A stretch of DNA of 64,000 bases from Desulfonauticus sp. (lineage in GTDB: Bacteria; Desulfobacterota; Desulfovibrionia; Desulfovibrionales; Desulfonatronovibrionaceae). Location of the stretch: positions 1 through 64,000 of the forward strand of contig JAUZRP010000006.1 of NCBI GenBank assembly GCA_030950395.1, in the 5' to 3' direction. This document shows positions 50,409 through 59,963 of this stretch, one piece after another. How positions within the stretch are numbered: the first letter of the stretch is position 1; every line of letters begins with the position of its first letter. Position numbers and translations under genes: made by a program. The notes below the pieces were generated by a model. That model was not told where the DNA came from. It searched no databases and saw nothing but the letters and a program-made list of their open reading frames with translations.

Positions 50409-51309
50409 AAAAACAAGGCCACAGTTGGGCAGACATCATGCCCAAAAACAACAACACACATCCCCATATAGCTCTAGAGGATAATCTCTCATCCAGCAAA
50501 AAATATCCTGTTAAGACTGCAAAAGCAGATTCTAGACTTAAAATAATTGAAGCATGGGAAGGGGATGTGTGTTGTTGTGCAACTAACTGTAAAGTGTAAG
50601 CCACCCCCACAGAAACAAATCCAGCATATAAAACAGGAATAAGTCCCTGATAAATAGCTTGCCAGGATATCTCCTCCAAACAAATGGCAAATATTAAACT
50701 TAACAATCCTGTTATAAAAAATTGAACAGAAGACAAAACAATGCAATCAAATTTAGATACAAAATACCCAATAAAAATAACATGTAGAGCAAACATTATG
50801 GCACATAAAAATATTAATAAATCACCTTTGTTAATGTAAAACTCTTTATTTATAGAATTTATAGACAATAAATAAAGACCTAAAAAAGAAAAGATAACAC
50901 CGATTATAATACCAAAATCTAATCTTTGCCTTAAAAATAAATAACTAATTATAGGAACAAGGATCACATACAAACTGGTAATAAACCCTGCCTTTCCTGC
51001 AGTAGTATAAACTATACCTATTTGTTGTAAACTAGCTGCACAAAATAAAATTAATCCTAAAGTAATACAAGCAATAAAAAAATTTTTGCTATCTTTTTTT
51101 ATATATAGGCCTAACCTATTTTTTTTTAATTTAAATAAAATAAAAGGAACTAAACTTAAAGAACCTAATAAAAATCTTACGGCATTAAAGTAAAAGGGGG
51201 GCAAATAATTCATAGCAGCCCTTTGAGCCACAAACCCTGCTCCCCAAATAAATGCAGTTATTAATAACAAAAAATCTGCTTTAATGGTAGTAAAAAAGTT
51301 ATTTTTCAT
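50392..51309 (-). CDS. DMT-family (EamA) transporter
   Basis: The 305-residue protein has ten hydrophobic helices formed by two EamA repeats (LLLITAFIWGAGFVAQRAAM near the start; SHASIILSLESAFAVLTGYF in the second). Members export amino acids or other small metabolites; the substrate cannot be told from sequence. The second repeat ends LLFLGMMSAQLW. Its 3' end overlaps the end of a convergent small membrane protein gene. Confidence 0.9.
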   Translation of the reverse strand: MKNNFFTTIKADFLLLITAFIWGAGFVAQRAAMNYLPPFYFNAVRFLLGSLSLVPFILFKLKKNRLGLYIKKDSKNFFIACITLGLILFCAASLQQIGIVYTTAGKAGFITSLYVILVPIISYLFLRQRLDFGIIIGVIFSFLGLYLLSINSINKEFYINKGDLLIFLCAIMFALHVIFIGYFVSKFDCIVLSSVQFFITGLLSLIFAICLEEISWQAIYQGLIPVLYAGFVSVGVAYTLQLVAQQHTSPSHASIILSLESAFAVLTGYFLLDERLSSRAIWGCVLLFLGMMSAQLWPCFFRRNK

Positions 51310-51430
51310 AGATAGTTACCTTCAAAACACTAATCACCTCAAATGGTAAAATCTAACAATTTAAACAAATTAAAAATGTTATGCTTTTTGGCCTAATTTA
51401 ATCCTAACATAAAATTTTATTGTAGATAAA

Positions 51431-51465
51431 AATAAAAAAGCCCGCTTTAAGCGGGCTTTTGGTTG
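51431..51465. terminator. Intrinsic terminator after the RRM protein gene
   Basis: AAAAGCCCGC (51436-51445), TTTAA loop, GCGGGCTTTT (51451-51460); on the minus strand it continues into T-rich sequence. It ends the RRM gene. Confidence 0.92.
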
Positions 51466-51485
51466 TGTTTGGTTGAAAGTGAAAC

Positions 51486-51731
51486 TTAGAATTTTTTAGG
51501 ACGAGCGTGGTTGACCTTCAGATTACGGCCACCAAATTCAGTGCCGTCTAAAGCCAAAGCTTCATCACCACCACTACTCATTTCCACAAAGCCAAAGCCT
51601 CTAGACCTGCCAGTTTCCCTATCAGTAATAATTTTTACTGACGTAACTTCACCATACTGGCCAAAAAGGTCAAATAATTCTTGCTCTGTGGCCTTCCAAG
51701 GTAAATTCCCTACATACAAATTCGCAGACAT
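51486..51731 (-). CDS. RRM-type RNA-binding protein
   Basis: The protein is 81 residues from ATG 51731 (MSANLYVGNLPW), with GGAG about 10 nt upstream; the frame extends five codons further without support. It is a single RNA recognition motif with RNP2 LYVGNL and RNP1 RGFGFVEM. Bacterial RRM proteins of this type are often cold-induced or bind mRNA. The leader contains two short inverted repeats (GTTAATC/GATTAAC around 51,756 and AACTC/GAGTT) that could be autoregulatory. It is transcribed alone. Confidence 0.93.
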   Translation of the reverse strand: MSANLYVGNLPWKATEQELFDLFGQYGEVTSVKIITDRETGRSRGFGFVEMSSGGDEALALDGTEFGGRNLKVNHARPKKF

Positions 51732-51874
51732 AAAACAAAACTCCAAAAAACTAAAACGTTAATCGCTTCCCGCTGATTAACTCACCCTTTGAGTTAAAAA
51801 ACACCTACTCAGCGAAAAGTCTAAGATAGCTTTTACATGTTTTTAATTGTTTGGCAAGTTTTATTTTAAAAAAA

Positions 51875-53128
51875 TTATTTTTTTTCTCGCCAAATTCGAG
51901 CCCCAACAGCTTGTAATTTTTTTTCTATGTTTTCATAACCTCTATCTAGATGATAGACCCTATTTACTTCAGTAACACCTTCAGCGGCAAGACCTGCAAT
52001 AACCAAACTTGCACTAGCCCTTAAGTCTGAAGCCATCACAGGAGCACCTATCAACCTTGCTCCCCCTTTAATAATTGCTGTATCGCCTCTAACTTTAATA
52101 TCAGCTCCGAGCCTAATCAGCTCCATAACGTGCATAAACCTATTTTCAAAAATAGTTTCTTTTATGGTACCACTACCCTTGGCTACACACATTAAAGCCA
52201 TAAATTGAGCCTGCATATCTGTTGGAAAACCAGGATAAGGAGCAGTAATGATATCTACTGCCTGCATCTCAGTATCACCGACAACTTGAATACAATCTTT
52301 TTGCACCAAGCACTTAATCCCCATCTCTGTCAATTTGGTAATAACAGCATCTAAATTTTCCACCGGACAATTTTCTATTTTTATCTGACCTTTCGTAATA
52401 GCTGCCGCTGCCATGTAAGTGCCAGCTTCTATTCTATCGGGCATAACTTTATATTTTACCCCTTTTAACTGACTAACCCCCTCCACTTTTATCACACTGG
52501 TACCATGACCAGTAATTTTGGCTCCTGCAGCTCTGAGAAAATTGGCTAAATCTACAATTTCAGGTTCTTTAGCCACGTTTTCTAATATGGTTTCTCCTTC
52601 TGCAAGACAAGCTGCCATTAATAAATTTTCAGTTCCACCTACAGTAGGAAAGTCAAAATAAATGTGCGCTCCCTTTAATTTTTTACAACTACCCCAAACG
52701 TATCCTTGTTTTAGTTCAAAACAGGCTCCCATTTTTTGTAAGGCTTTTAGGTGCAAATCAATAGGTCTAGCGCCAATGGCGCATCCACCAGGTAAAGCCA
52801 CCTTGGCCTTGCCCAAAAGAGCCAACAAGGGCCCAAGGCATAAAATAGAAGCCCTCATAGTCCTAACCAAATCATAAGGAGCTTCCGGTTGAATAACTCT
52901 GGGAGATATTTTAATCTGGCCATTAGAAGACCTATCTACATCACAACCTAAATATTTTAACAAAGCCAAAGTAGTCTGAATATCTCTTAAGTCTGGCACG
53001 TTCAACAGCACAGTTGTCCCTGAACACATCAAAGACGCAAACAAAATAGGTAAAGAAGCATTCTTGGACCCGCTAATCCGAATACTGCCTTTTAAAGGCA
53101 CTCCACCTTCAATCACCAATTTATCCAT
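51875..53128 (-). CDS. murA: UDP-N-acetylglucosamine 1-carboxyvinyltransferase
   Basis: MurA (417 residues) transfers enolpyruvate from PEP to UDP-GlcNAc, the first committed step of peptidoglycan synthesis. The N-terminal [17 protein letters not shown], the catalytic Cys116 in [15 protein letters not shown] and the C-terminal [15 protein letters not shown] are all present. Having Cys rather than Asp at the loop predicts normal fosfomycin sensitivity at the target. It appears to be a single-gene unit divergent from paaK. Confidence 0.97.
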   Translation of the reverse strand: MDKLVIEGGVPLKGSIRISGSKNASLPILFASLMCSGTTVLLNVPDLRDIQTTLALLKYLGCDVDRSSNGQIKISPRVIQPEAPYDLVRTMRASILCLGPLLALLGKAKVALPGGCAIGARPIDLHLKALQKMGACFELKQGYVWGSCKKLKGAHIYFDFPTVGGTENLLMAACLAEGETILENVAKEPEIVDLANFLRAAGAKITGHGTSVIKVEGVSQLKGVKYKVMPDRIEAGTYMAAAAITKGQIKIENCPVENLDAVITKLTEMGIKCLVQKDCIQVVGDTEMQAVDIITAPYPGFPTDMQAQFMALMCVAKGSGTIKETIFENRFMHVMELIRLGADIKVRGDTAIIKGGARLIGAPVMASDLRASASLVIAGLAAEGVTEVNRVYHLDRGYENIEKKLQAVGARIWREKK

Positions 53129-53276
53129 ATACCTTCACCCCTTTTTGATAAAACAACTTGACTTATTTAGCTTATATAAGGCATTTTTAATTTAGGCAAT
53201 TTTTTTAATTAACTTAACCAAAACAAATTATTAAATATTTTTAGGTTAATTTGAATAAGAATTTGTAGGAGGAAAC

Positions 53277-54581
53277 ATGCTATACGACGTGCAAATGGAA
53301 ACTCTGCCCAGAGATGAGCTTGAACAGCTCCAACTAAAAAGGCTTCAATATCTGGTGGAAAAGGTGTATTATAACGTTCCTTTTTATCGCCAAAAATTTA
53401 AGGAGCTCCGCATAAAACCAGAGCAAATCAAAACCTTAAAAGATCTTAAATATCTCCCTTTTACAGAAAAACAAGATTTAAGAAACAACTATCCCTTTGG
53501 ACTATTTGCAGTTCCTAAAGAAAACGTGGTTAGAGTGCATGCATCTTCTGGTACCACAGGCAAATCAACGGTCGTGGGCTACACCCAAAGAGACATATCT
53601 ACGTGGGCCAGTCTTATGGCCAGATCTTTTGTAGCCGCAGGAGTTACTAGAAGAGACATTATTCACAATGCCTATGGTTATGGCTTATTTACAGGGGGAC
53701 TTGGGGTCCATTACGGAGCAGAGGCACTGGGAGCAACAGTAGTGCCTGTGTCTGGTGGAGGAACCAAGCGTCAAGTTATGTTAATGAAAGATTTCGGCTC
53801 TACGGTATTGTGTTGTACACCTTCTTATAGTCTGTATCTCTACGAAACAGCCATCGCTCAAGGCATTGATATAGATAGTTTAAACCTGAAAATAGGTATT
53901 TTTGGAGCAGAGCCATGGACAGAAGAAATGCGTCTGGACATAGAAAAAAAATTCCAGATAAAAGCTCTTGATATTTATGGCTTATCAGAAATCTTAGGCC
54001 CAGGAGTAGCTATAGAATGTGAAACTACCCAACAAGGCTTACACATCTGGGAAGATCATTTTCTGATTGAAATCATTGACCCAGAAACAGGAGAAGTACT
54101 ACCACCAGGAGAAACAGGAGAACTGGTCATCACCACTTTAACCAAAGAAGCCCAACCTTTAATTCGCTACAGAACAAGAGACATCACCTCTATTATCCCT
54201 ATCCCTTGCAAGTGTGGACGTACTCATTACCGTATAGAAAGACTAAAAGGACGCAGTGACGATATGTTAATCATCCGAGGAGTAAATGTATTTCCATCTC
54301 AAATCGAAGCCATTCTTTTAGAAACCGAAGGTCTAACCCCTCATTATCAACTTATTCTAAAAAAAGAACAATCCTTAGATACACTTGAAATCCAGGTAGA
54401 AGTAAATGAAAAAATCTTTTCTGACGAGATTAAACAATTACAAAAAATAGAGCAAAAACTGGTCAAGACTATTAAAGAATTCTTAGGTATAAGCACCAAG
54501 GTCAAACTTGTAGAGCCCAAAACTATTGCTCGTTCGCAAGGAAAAGCAAAACGAATAATAGATTTACGTAATCAATCTTAA
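53277..54581 (+). CDS. paaK: Phenylacetate-CoA ligase family protein
   Basis: This adenylate-forming enzyme (434 residues) activates phenylacetate or related aryl acids with ATP and CoA. The AMP-binding motif is [52 protein letters not shown] and [20 protein letters not shown] complete the pattern. In anaerobes such ligases often act with indolepyruvate/aryl-pyruvate ferredoxin oxidoreductases in aromatic amino acid breakdown. An ACT-domain gene and liv genes follow, which fits amino acid metabolism. Confidence 0.94.
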   Translation: MLYDVQMETLPRDELEQLQLKRLQYLVEKVYYNVPFYRQKFKELRIKPEQIKTLKDLKYLPFTEKQDLRNNYPFGLFAVPKENVVRVHASSGTTGKSTVVGYTQRDISTWASLMARSFVAAGVTRRDIIHNAYGYGLFTGGLGVHYGAEALGATVVPVSGGGTKRQVMLMKDFGSTVLCCTPSYSLYLYETAIAQGIDIDSLNLKIGIFGAEPWTEEMRLDIEKKFQIKALDIYGLSEILGPGVAIECETTQQGLHIWEDHFLIEIIDPETGEVLPPGETGELVITTLTKEAQPLIRYRTRDITSIIPIPCKCGRTHYRIERLKGRSDDMLIIRGVNVFPSQIEAILLETEGLTPHYQLILKKEQSLDTLEIQVEVNEKIFSDEIKQLQKIEQKLVKTIKEFLGISTKVKLVEPKTIARSQGKAKRIIDLRNQS

Positions 54582-54634
54582 ATAAAGAAGTTTCTTTTTC
54601 TCAACAAATCAATACCAAGCAATGGAGGATGAAA

Positions 54635-55066
54635 ATGAAAGTAGAGCAAATATCAGTTTTTTTAGAAAATAGGGCAGGACGCTTGGAAGAAGTTACCAAA
54701 ATTTTAGCTGAAGCAAGTATTAATATCAGAGCCCTATCCCTTGCAGACACTTCTGATTTTGGGATACTCAGACTTATCGTTACAGACATAGAAAAAGCCC
54801 AACAAGTACTCAAAGATAAGGGATTTACTGTAGGAAAAACCAATGTTGTAGCAGTAGAAGTAACAGATAAACCTGGAGGACTACACAATATTTTATCTAT
54901 TTTAAGTCAAAATAACATTAACGTAGAATATATGTACGCCTTTGTCCAACAAAGTGGCAATAATGCTGTGCTAATTTTTAGATTCGACAAAACAGATGAT
55001 GCCATCGAAGTTTTAAATAAAAACAATATTAAAACAATACCGGGAAAAGAATTGTATAATCTATAA
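54635..55066 (+). CDS. Tandem ACT-domain protein
   Basis: The protein (143 residues) carries two ACT domains ([39 protein letters not shown]). ACT domains bind amino acids and regulate enzymes. GGAGG at 54624-54628 is adjacent to ATG 54629 but ideally placed for ATG 54635, so I choose 54635. It lies 54 nt after paaK and is followed by livK. A sensor for the branched-chain or aromatic amino acids handled by the neighbours is a reasonable inference. Confidence 0.9.
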   Translation: MKVEQISVFLENRAGRLEEVTKILAEASINIRALSLADTSDFGILRLIVTDIEKAQQVLKDKGFTVGKTNVVAVEVTDKPGGLHNILSILSQNNINVEYMYAFVQQSGNNAVLIFRFDKTDDAIEVLNKNNIKTIPGKELYNL

Positions 55067-55145
55067 CTTTTATAAACATAAAATTAAACAACAACGTAGT
55101 AAGATATCAAAATTAAATAATTAAAGGATTAAAAGGAGGAAAAAA

Positions 55146-56288
55146 GTGAAAAGATATTTATCTATATCTTTATTGCTATTATTGTGTTTATTAACTATAT
55201 CCTGTTCTCAAAACAAAAAAGAAAAGGCAAATACTCTCAAAATAGGAGCAATCTTACGTTTATCCAAAGGAGCATCTGATGGGATCCCTGCCAAATATGG
55301 AATCGAAATTGCCGTAGCAGAAATTAATCAACATGGTGGAATAAATGGCAAAAAAGTTAAAGTTATTTTTTACGACAGTAAAGATGATTCCACTACAGCA
55401 GTTAATGCTGCCCAAAAACTTATTACAGTAGATAAAGTTCAAGCCATTATAGGGCCTATGATGAGTGGAAACGTACTGGCTGTAGCTCCTATTTGTAATA
55501 AAAGCAAAGTAGTTTTACTAACTCCTACAGGGACATCTCCAAAGATTTCTACTGCTGGGCCTTATGTATTTCGGATATGCAGTCGTATAGATGTGCAAGC
55601 TAAGGCTTTAGTAAAAAAAGCTATTGCCTTAACAGGTAAGACTAATCCAACTGTAGCCATTATTTACAGTAACGAACCTTATGGTAAAGGATGTAAAAAT
55701 TTATTTTTAAAATTTTTACAAAAAAACAATATTACTCCTGTCGCTATTGAGTCTTTTCAACGAGGAGATAAAGATTTTCAAGCCCAATTGACCAAATTAA
55801 TACCTTCCAATCCAGATATCCTTTTTATACCTGGTTATCTTCAAGAAACAGCTCCGCTGATAGTGCAGGCCAGACAAATGGGCCTTACAGGATTGAGTGT
55901 TGGTGGTTTTGGAGATATTGCCCCTCAATACATTACCCTGGCCAAACAAGCAGCAGAGGGACATTTAGTGGCAGGAGAATACGATCCTGACTACGCCACT
56001 CAGTTAAATAAAAAATTTGTCCGCCTTTACAAACAAAAGTTGGCTCAAAACCCAGATGCACCAAACAACATAATGTTTGCGGCTCTTACTTATGATGGAG
56101 TAAGAATGATTGCAGATGCCTTTAAACATGGAGCAAACACTGGAGAAGAGGTAAAAAACTTTTTAATTAAACTCAAAAACTTTGATGGAGTGACAGGAAG
56201 ACTTAGTTTTGATCAAAATGGGGACGTTCAAAAAGGAGGAGTTTATTTGTTTCAGGTAAAAAATGGAAAATATGTGAAAATAAACTAA
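55146..56288 (+). CDS. livK: Branched-chain amino acid ABC transporter substrate-binding lipoprotein
   Basis: The protein is 380 residues, starting at GTG 55146 with GGAGG upstream. A lipoprotein signal (LLLLCLLTISC) is followed by a LivK/type 1 periplasmic-binding domain (LKIGAILRLSKGASDGIPAK, GIEIAVAEINQHGGINGKKV, AIIGPMMSGNVLAVAPI). It presents amino acid to LivH/LivM. livH starts 2 nt after its stop. The matching LivM and LivF are about 43 kb away on the other strand. Confidence 0.94.
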   Translation: MKRYLSISLLLLLCLLTISCSQNKKEKANTLKIGAILRLSKGASDGIPAKYGIEIAVAEINQHGGINGKKVKVIFYDSKDDSTTAVNAAQKLITVDKVQAIIGPMMSGNVLAVAPICNKSKVVLLTPTGTSPKISTAGPYVFRICSRIDVQAKALVKKAIALTGKTNPTVAIIYSNEPYGKGCKNLFLKFLQKNNITPVAIESFQRGDKDFQAQLTKLIPSNPDILFIPGYLQETAPLIVQARQMGLTGLSVGGFGDIAPQYITLAKQAAEGHLVAGEYDPDYATQLNKKFVRLYKQKLAQNPDAPNNIMFAALTYDGVRMIADAFKHGANTGEEVKNFLIKLKNFDGVTGRLSFDQNGDVQKGGVYLFQVKNGKYVKIN

Positions 56289-56289
56289 T

Positions 56290-57144
56290 ATGTTTGGACA
56301 ACAAATCATAAATGGCCTTATCAGCGGTTCTTCGTATGCTCTAGTGGCCCTGGGTTATACTCTTATTTATGGGGTATTAGGACTTATCAATTTAGCCCAG
56401 GGCGAATTATATATGGCAGGAGCTTTTGGTTTATGGATAGGCGCAACTATCCTCAAACTACCTCTCATAGGAGCTATTGTTACTGGTTTACTAACTGCTG
56501 GTTTAGTTGGTCTTGGTATGGAAAAATTCGTATTTCGTCCCCTAGAAAACCGTCACCCCCTCATCCCTATGTTAGCTGCTATTGGCTTATCCATTGCCCT
56601 TCAATCATTTGCTTTATTGCTCTTTGGACCAGAGGAAAAACCTTTTCCTTTTACCATAGATAATACCATATACACCATTTTGGAACTAAAAATTTCTACT
56701 GTCCAAATATTGATTATCCTTTCTTCTATTCTTATTTTGATTTTTTTATTTTGGTATCTAAAATACTCCAAATGGGGAAAAGCCCTTTTAGCAGTGTCTA
56801 TGGATAGAGAGGCAGCTATTATCATTGGCATAGAGCCTCATTTTTGCACTAGCCAAGCATTTTTTATTAGTGGGGTCTTAAGCGGTATAGCAGGAATATT
56901 AATGGCAATATATTACAATACTACTTACCCTTACATGGGAGTACTACCAGGGCTAAAAGGTTTTTGCGCAGCTGTATTGGGTGGAGCAGGATCTATTATG
57001 GGAGCAATCCTAGGCGGTATTATACTTGGTATTGCAGAAAATTTAGGAGCAGCTTATATATCTTCTGGGTTTAAAGATGGATTTGCCTTTGCTATCCTAA
57101 TTTTTATCCTCTTAGTAAAACCTCAAGGCATATTTGGTAAATAA
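56290..57144 (+). CDS. livH: Branched-chain amino acid ABC transporter permease LivH
   Basis: The 284-residue permease has about eight spans, with ALVALGYTLIYGVLGLINLAQG near the start (in part: TLIYGVLGLINLAQGEL) and AAVLGGAGSIMGAILGG near the end, both standard LivH signatures. It directly follows livK. The next gene is a glycosyltransferase starting on the base after its stop, whereas livM would be expected there. Confidence 0.95.
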   Translation: MFGQQIINGLISGSSYALVALGYTLIYGVLGLINLAQGELYMAGAFGLWIGATILKLPLIGAIVTGLLTAGLVGLGMEKFVFRPLENRHPLIPMLAAIGLSIALQSFALLLFGPEEKPFPFTIDNTIYTILELKISTVQILIILSSILILIFLFWYLKYSKWGKALLAVSMDREAAIIIGIEPHFCTSQAFFISGVLSGIAGILMAIYYNTTYPYMGVLPGLKGFCAAVLGGAGSIMGAILGGIILGIAENLGAAYISSGFKDGFAFAILIFILLVKPQGIFGK

Positions 57145-58764
57145 ATGAAAACAATCTGGGGCACTCTAGATCCTTTTATCGAAAAAGGCGAAATCCTGGG
57201 CAGAACAGTAGCCAATGCCAACTTTTTAACAACTCTCTTAAGCAAAAATCCATTTTCAGAATATCACTTTTTTCTCGCTTCCAATCCTCTTAAAACCACC
57301 TTAAAACAATTTATCCAAGAAAATTTTCCTCATCTAACAGATAAAATTAAAATATTTCCTATGTTTAAACTCTATCAACAACTAGCTACAACGCGCTACT
57401 ACTGTTTTCACTTATCAGACTGTATTAACTACTTTGTAGAATTAACTTCACTAAGAAACTTCATCGCCAAAAACATCTTTCCCATAACAGGAGTAACCCA
57501 TAGCCTTAGCTATAAACAATTTGTTTATGCTTACTTTTCTCACCTCTGGTCTGATTGGACCCAAACAGAAACAATAATTGCCACATCCAGAGTAGGTAAA
57601 AAAGTCTTAAAAAATTTTTACCACCACCTAAAATCTCAATATCATCTACCTTCTGAATTTACTCCTCCCCAAATAAGCCATATCCCTTTAGGTATTTCTG
57701 ACGATTATTACCAAACCCAAGACAAATCTTACTTAAGAAAGAAATATAATCTATCTTTAAAAGACGTTATTTGTATTTACGTAGGAAGAATAGCCTATGA
57801 CTCTAAGATGGATCTAATCCCTGTGCTTAGAGCACTTGGAGAGGTTAAAAAACTTACCTCCCAACCCATTACTTTTATTATTGCAGGTTATTTAAATAAA
57901 AACCAAAAAATTGCCTCTTTATTGCAAAATTTAGCTAAAAACGTAAATATTAATTTGTTAATTTTTCCTAATATTGATGATTCTACAAAAATAGACTTAA
58001 TGCAAGCTAGCGATATATTTTTATCTCTAGTAGATAATTTACAGGAAACTTTTGGTATATCTATTTTAGAGGCCAAAGCTAGTAAACTTGCAGTAATTGC
58101 TTCTGAATTTAACGGCTATAAAGAACTAATTGACAACAATAAAGACGGTTTCCTAATTCCAACTTTCTTTCCAGCAGAAAATAAATTTCTTGCTGAATTT
58201 TCAAATTTTCTTTTTTTAAATCAAATCCATTTACTTACTGCCCAACAGACTTTTTTTGATTTTGACTCTCTTGTAAAAACGCTTTTAAAACTGATAGAGC
58301 ATAAACAACTTAGGACCAAAGTAGGAGAACTAGCTTTTCAAAACGTGCAAAAATTTAGATGGAACAATATTATAAACAAATATTTAAATCTATGGGAAAC
58401 TCTAAATTATACTGCAGTCAACTTAAATAAAAAAAGACCTAAACTGCCTCAACATCCTTTTAATTTTGATTTTTTTAAAATATTTTACCATTATCCAACC
58501 CAAACTTTAGATCCAAAAACCAAGGTAAAAACATCAAAAATAGGAGAAAGCATCCTCCAGGGAAAAGAATTTCCTGTAGTTTACGCTTTTATAGAAAATT
58601 TTATAGACTTAGACAAAACACACTACATTTTGAACCACTTTTTAAAGACCAATACCTTAGAAAGTCTTATTTCATCTTCTAAGGGACTTATCTCCAGAGA
58701 AAAATTAATTATAACTACTTTCTGGCTCTTAAAAAACGGCTATTTAACTGTAATAAAAACATAA
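57145..58764 (+). CDS. Glycosyltransferase (GT-B, family 4-like) with C-terminal extension
   Basis: The protein (539 residues) starts on the base after the livH stop. It has an N-terminal acceptor domain, then a nucleotide-sugar domain with ICIYVGRIAYDSKMDLIPVL and the EX7E pattern ETFGISILEAKASKLAVIAS (Glu pair). A roughly 140-residue C-terminal tail follows with no domain I know. Placement directly behind livH is odd functionally and suggests a rearrangement that cut the liv operon. Sugar and acceptor are unknown. Confidence 0.82.
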   Translation: MKTIWGTLDPFIEKGEILGRTVANANFLTTLLSKNPFSEYHFFLASNPLKTTLKQFIQENFPHLTDKIKIFPMFKLYQQLATTRYYCFHLSDCINYFVELTSLRNFIAKNIFPITGVTHSLSYKQFVYAYFSHLWSDWTQTETIIATSRVGKKVLKNFYHHLKSQYHLPSEFTPPQISHIPLGISDDYYQTQDKSYLRKKYNLSLKDVICIYVGRIAYDSKMDLIPVLRALGEVKKLTSQPITFIIAGYLNKNQKIASLLQNLAKNVNINLLIFPNIDDSTKIDLMQASDIFLSLVDNLQETFGISILEAKASKLAVIASEFNGYKELIDNNKDGFLIPTFFPAENKFLAEFSNFLFLNQIHLLTAQQTFFDFDSLVKTLLKLIEHKQLRTKVGELAFQNVQKFRWNNIINKYLNLWETLNYTAVNLNKKRPKLPQHPFNFDFFKIFYHYPTQTLDPKTKVKTSKIGESILQGKEFPVVYAFIENFIDLDKTHYILNHFLKTNTLESLISSSKGLISREKLIITTFWLLKNGYLTVIKT

Positions 58765-58794
58765 AAAATTATTACTAATTTTTTATTTTAGATT

Positions 58795-59679
58795 ATGCAA
58801 CAAAAAACAGCATCTATATTCTCAAGTCTAGTCAACAAACTTATAATCCTCGTTATAGTCATAAGCTGCATAAATCTTATTTTGCAAACCGAACCGTCGC
58901 TTGCAAAAACTTATTTATTTTTATTTAAAGCAATAGAAATAACGGCATCTATTATCTTTGCGCTGGAATATATTTTTCGTCTCACTTACATCTGGAAACA
59001 AAACTATCCTCACAATCACTGGCAAAAGAGTTTGCGCTATATTTTTTCTTTTTTAGGCATAGCAGATCTAATGTCTTTTCTCCCTTCTTTTTGTTCTCTA
59101 TTGATTTCCATAAATTTAAACATCTTAATTGCCCTACAGCTAGTAAGATTATTTAAATTAACTCGCTATTCCTCTGCTTTTAACTTATTAAAAGACGTAT
59201 TAAAAGACGAAGCAGAATCACTAATGGTCTCAATAGTAATAATGTTTATTCTGGTTATGTTTGCTTCAGTAGGCATATACGTATGTGAACACAACGTCCA
59301 ACCAGATGTTTTTGGCTCTATTCCAAGAGCGATGTGGTGGGCAATCGTTACCCTCACCACTGTTGGTTATGGAGATGTAACTCCAATTACACCTCAAGGC
59401 AAAATTTTTGCTACCCTAATTACTATTGCAGGAGTAGGACTGGTATCTTTACCTGCAGGTATTATTGCCTCTGGATTTACAGAGCAACTTCGACTTAGAA
59501 GAGAACAATTTGCTTTAGAAGTAGAAGAATTAATGGAAGATGGAGTTCTATCTCAAGAAGACATTTCCAAATTGGAGCAAGATAGAAAACGCTTAGGCTT
59601 AGATGAAGAAAAAGCTAATTTAATTATCTCTCAACTAAAACATAAAGAACACATCCAAAAGAAAACCAAAAGGAAATAA
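58795..59679 (+). CDS. Voltage-gated-type potassium channel
   Basis: The 294-residue protein has six predicted helices. An S4-like segment (LQLVRLFKLTRYSS) carries four spaced basic residues. The pore helix and selectivity filter TLTTVGYGDVTP (TVGYGD at 189-194) are intact, identifying K+ selectivity. A cytoplasmic coiled coil with EELMEDGVLSQEDI closes the protein. It is the last gene on the plus strand before the glutamate synthase cluster. Confidence 0.92.
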   Translation: MQQKTASIFSSLVNKLIILVIVISCINLILQTEPSLAKTYLFLFKAIEITASIIFALEYIFRLTYIWKQNYPHNHWQKSLRYIFSFLGIADLMSFLPSFCSLLISINLNILIALQLVRLFKLTRYSSAFNLLKDVLKDEAESLMVSIVIMFILVMFASVGIYVCEHNVQPDVFGSIPRAMWWAIVTLTTVGYGDVTPITPQGKIFATLITIAGVGLVSLPAGIIASGFTEQLRLRREQFALEVEELMEDGVLSQEDISKLEQDRKRLGLDEEKANLIISQLKHKEHIQKKTKRK

Positions 59680-59963
59680 AGCGCCCCTTGAAGACTGAAC
59701 ATGATGAAAAAGAAGAGATTTTAAAAGTCATATAAGGTTTATAATAGCGTTAACCTCTAAGTGTTAAGGGGATAGACCATAAGGTCATGGCCAACTCAAC
59801 AAATAAGATCCTTTCAAAAACAGCCCTTCCAAGCATGGGGAAATGTTTGATTTAATTGAGTAGTGAACTGGGAAGGGATAGCAGGCAGACCTAGGGGTCT
59901 GCCCGTTATATTTTGCAGATCGTTTTAAGCAAAATATTGTACTGTTATCCTAACCTTTAGGTG
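59680..59963. other. Intergenic region with paired hairpin motifs between K+ channel and glutamate synthase genes
   Basis: A convergent gap of about 280 bp with no gene. It holds a TTAACCTCTAAGTGTTAAG hairpin (59750-59768), GACC-ATAA-GGTC near 59,776, the third GGGCAGACC palindrome (59884-59903) and CTAACCTTTAGGTGTTAGT (59950-59968), which matches the first at 14 of 19 positions. Confidence 0.6.
59881..59904. repeat. Dispersed palindromic repeat, copy 3 (inverted, GGCAGACC/GGTCTGCC)
   Basis: GGCAGACC (59884-59891), TAGG, GGTCTGCC (59896-59903). On the minus strand it reads ACGGGCAGACCCCTAGGTCT then GCC, matching the CGGGCAGACACATAGGTCTG core of the copies at 7,750 and 23,926. Confidence 0.75.
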
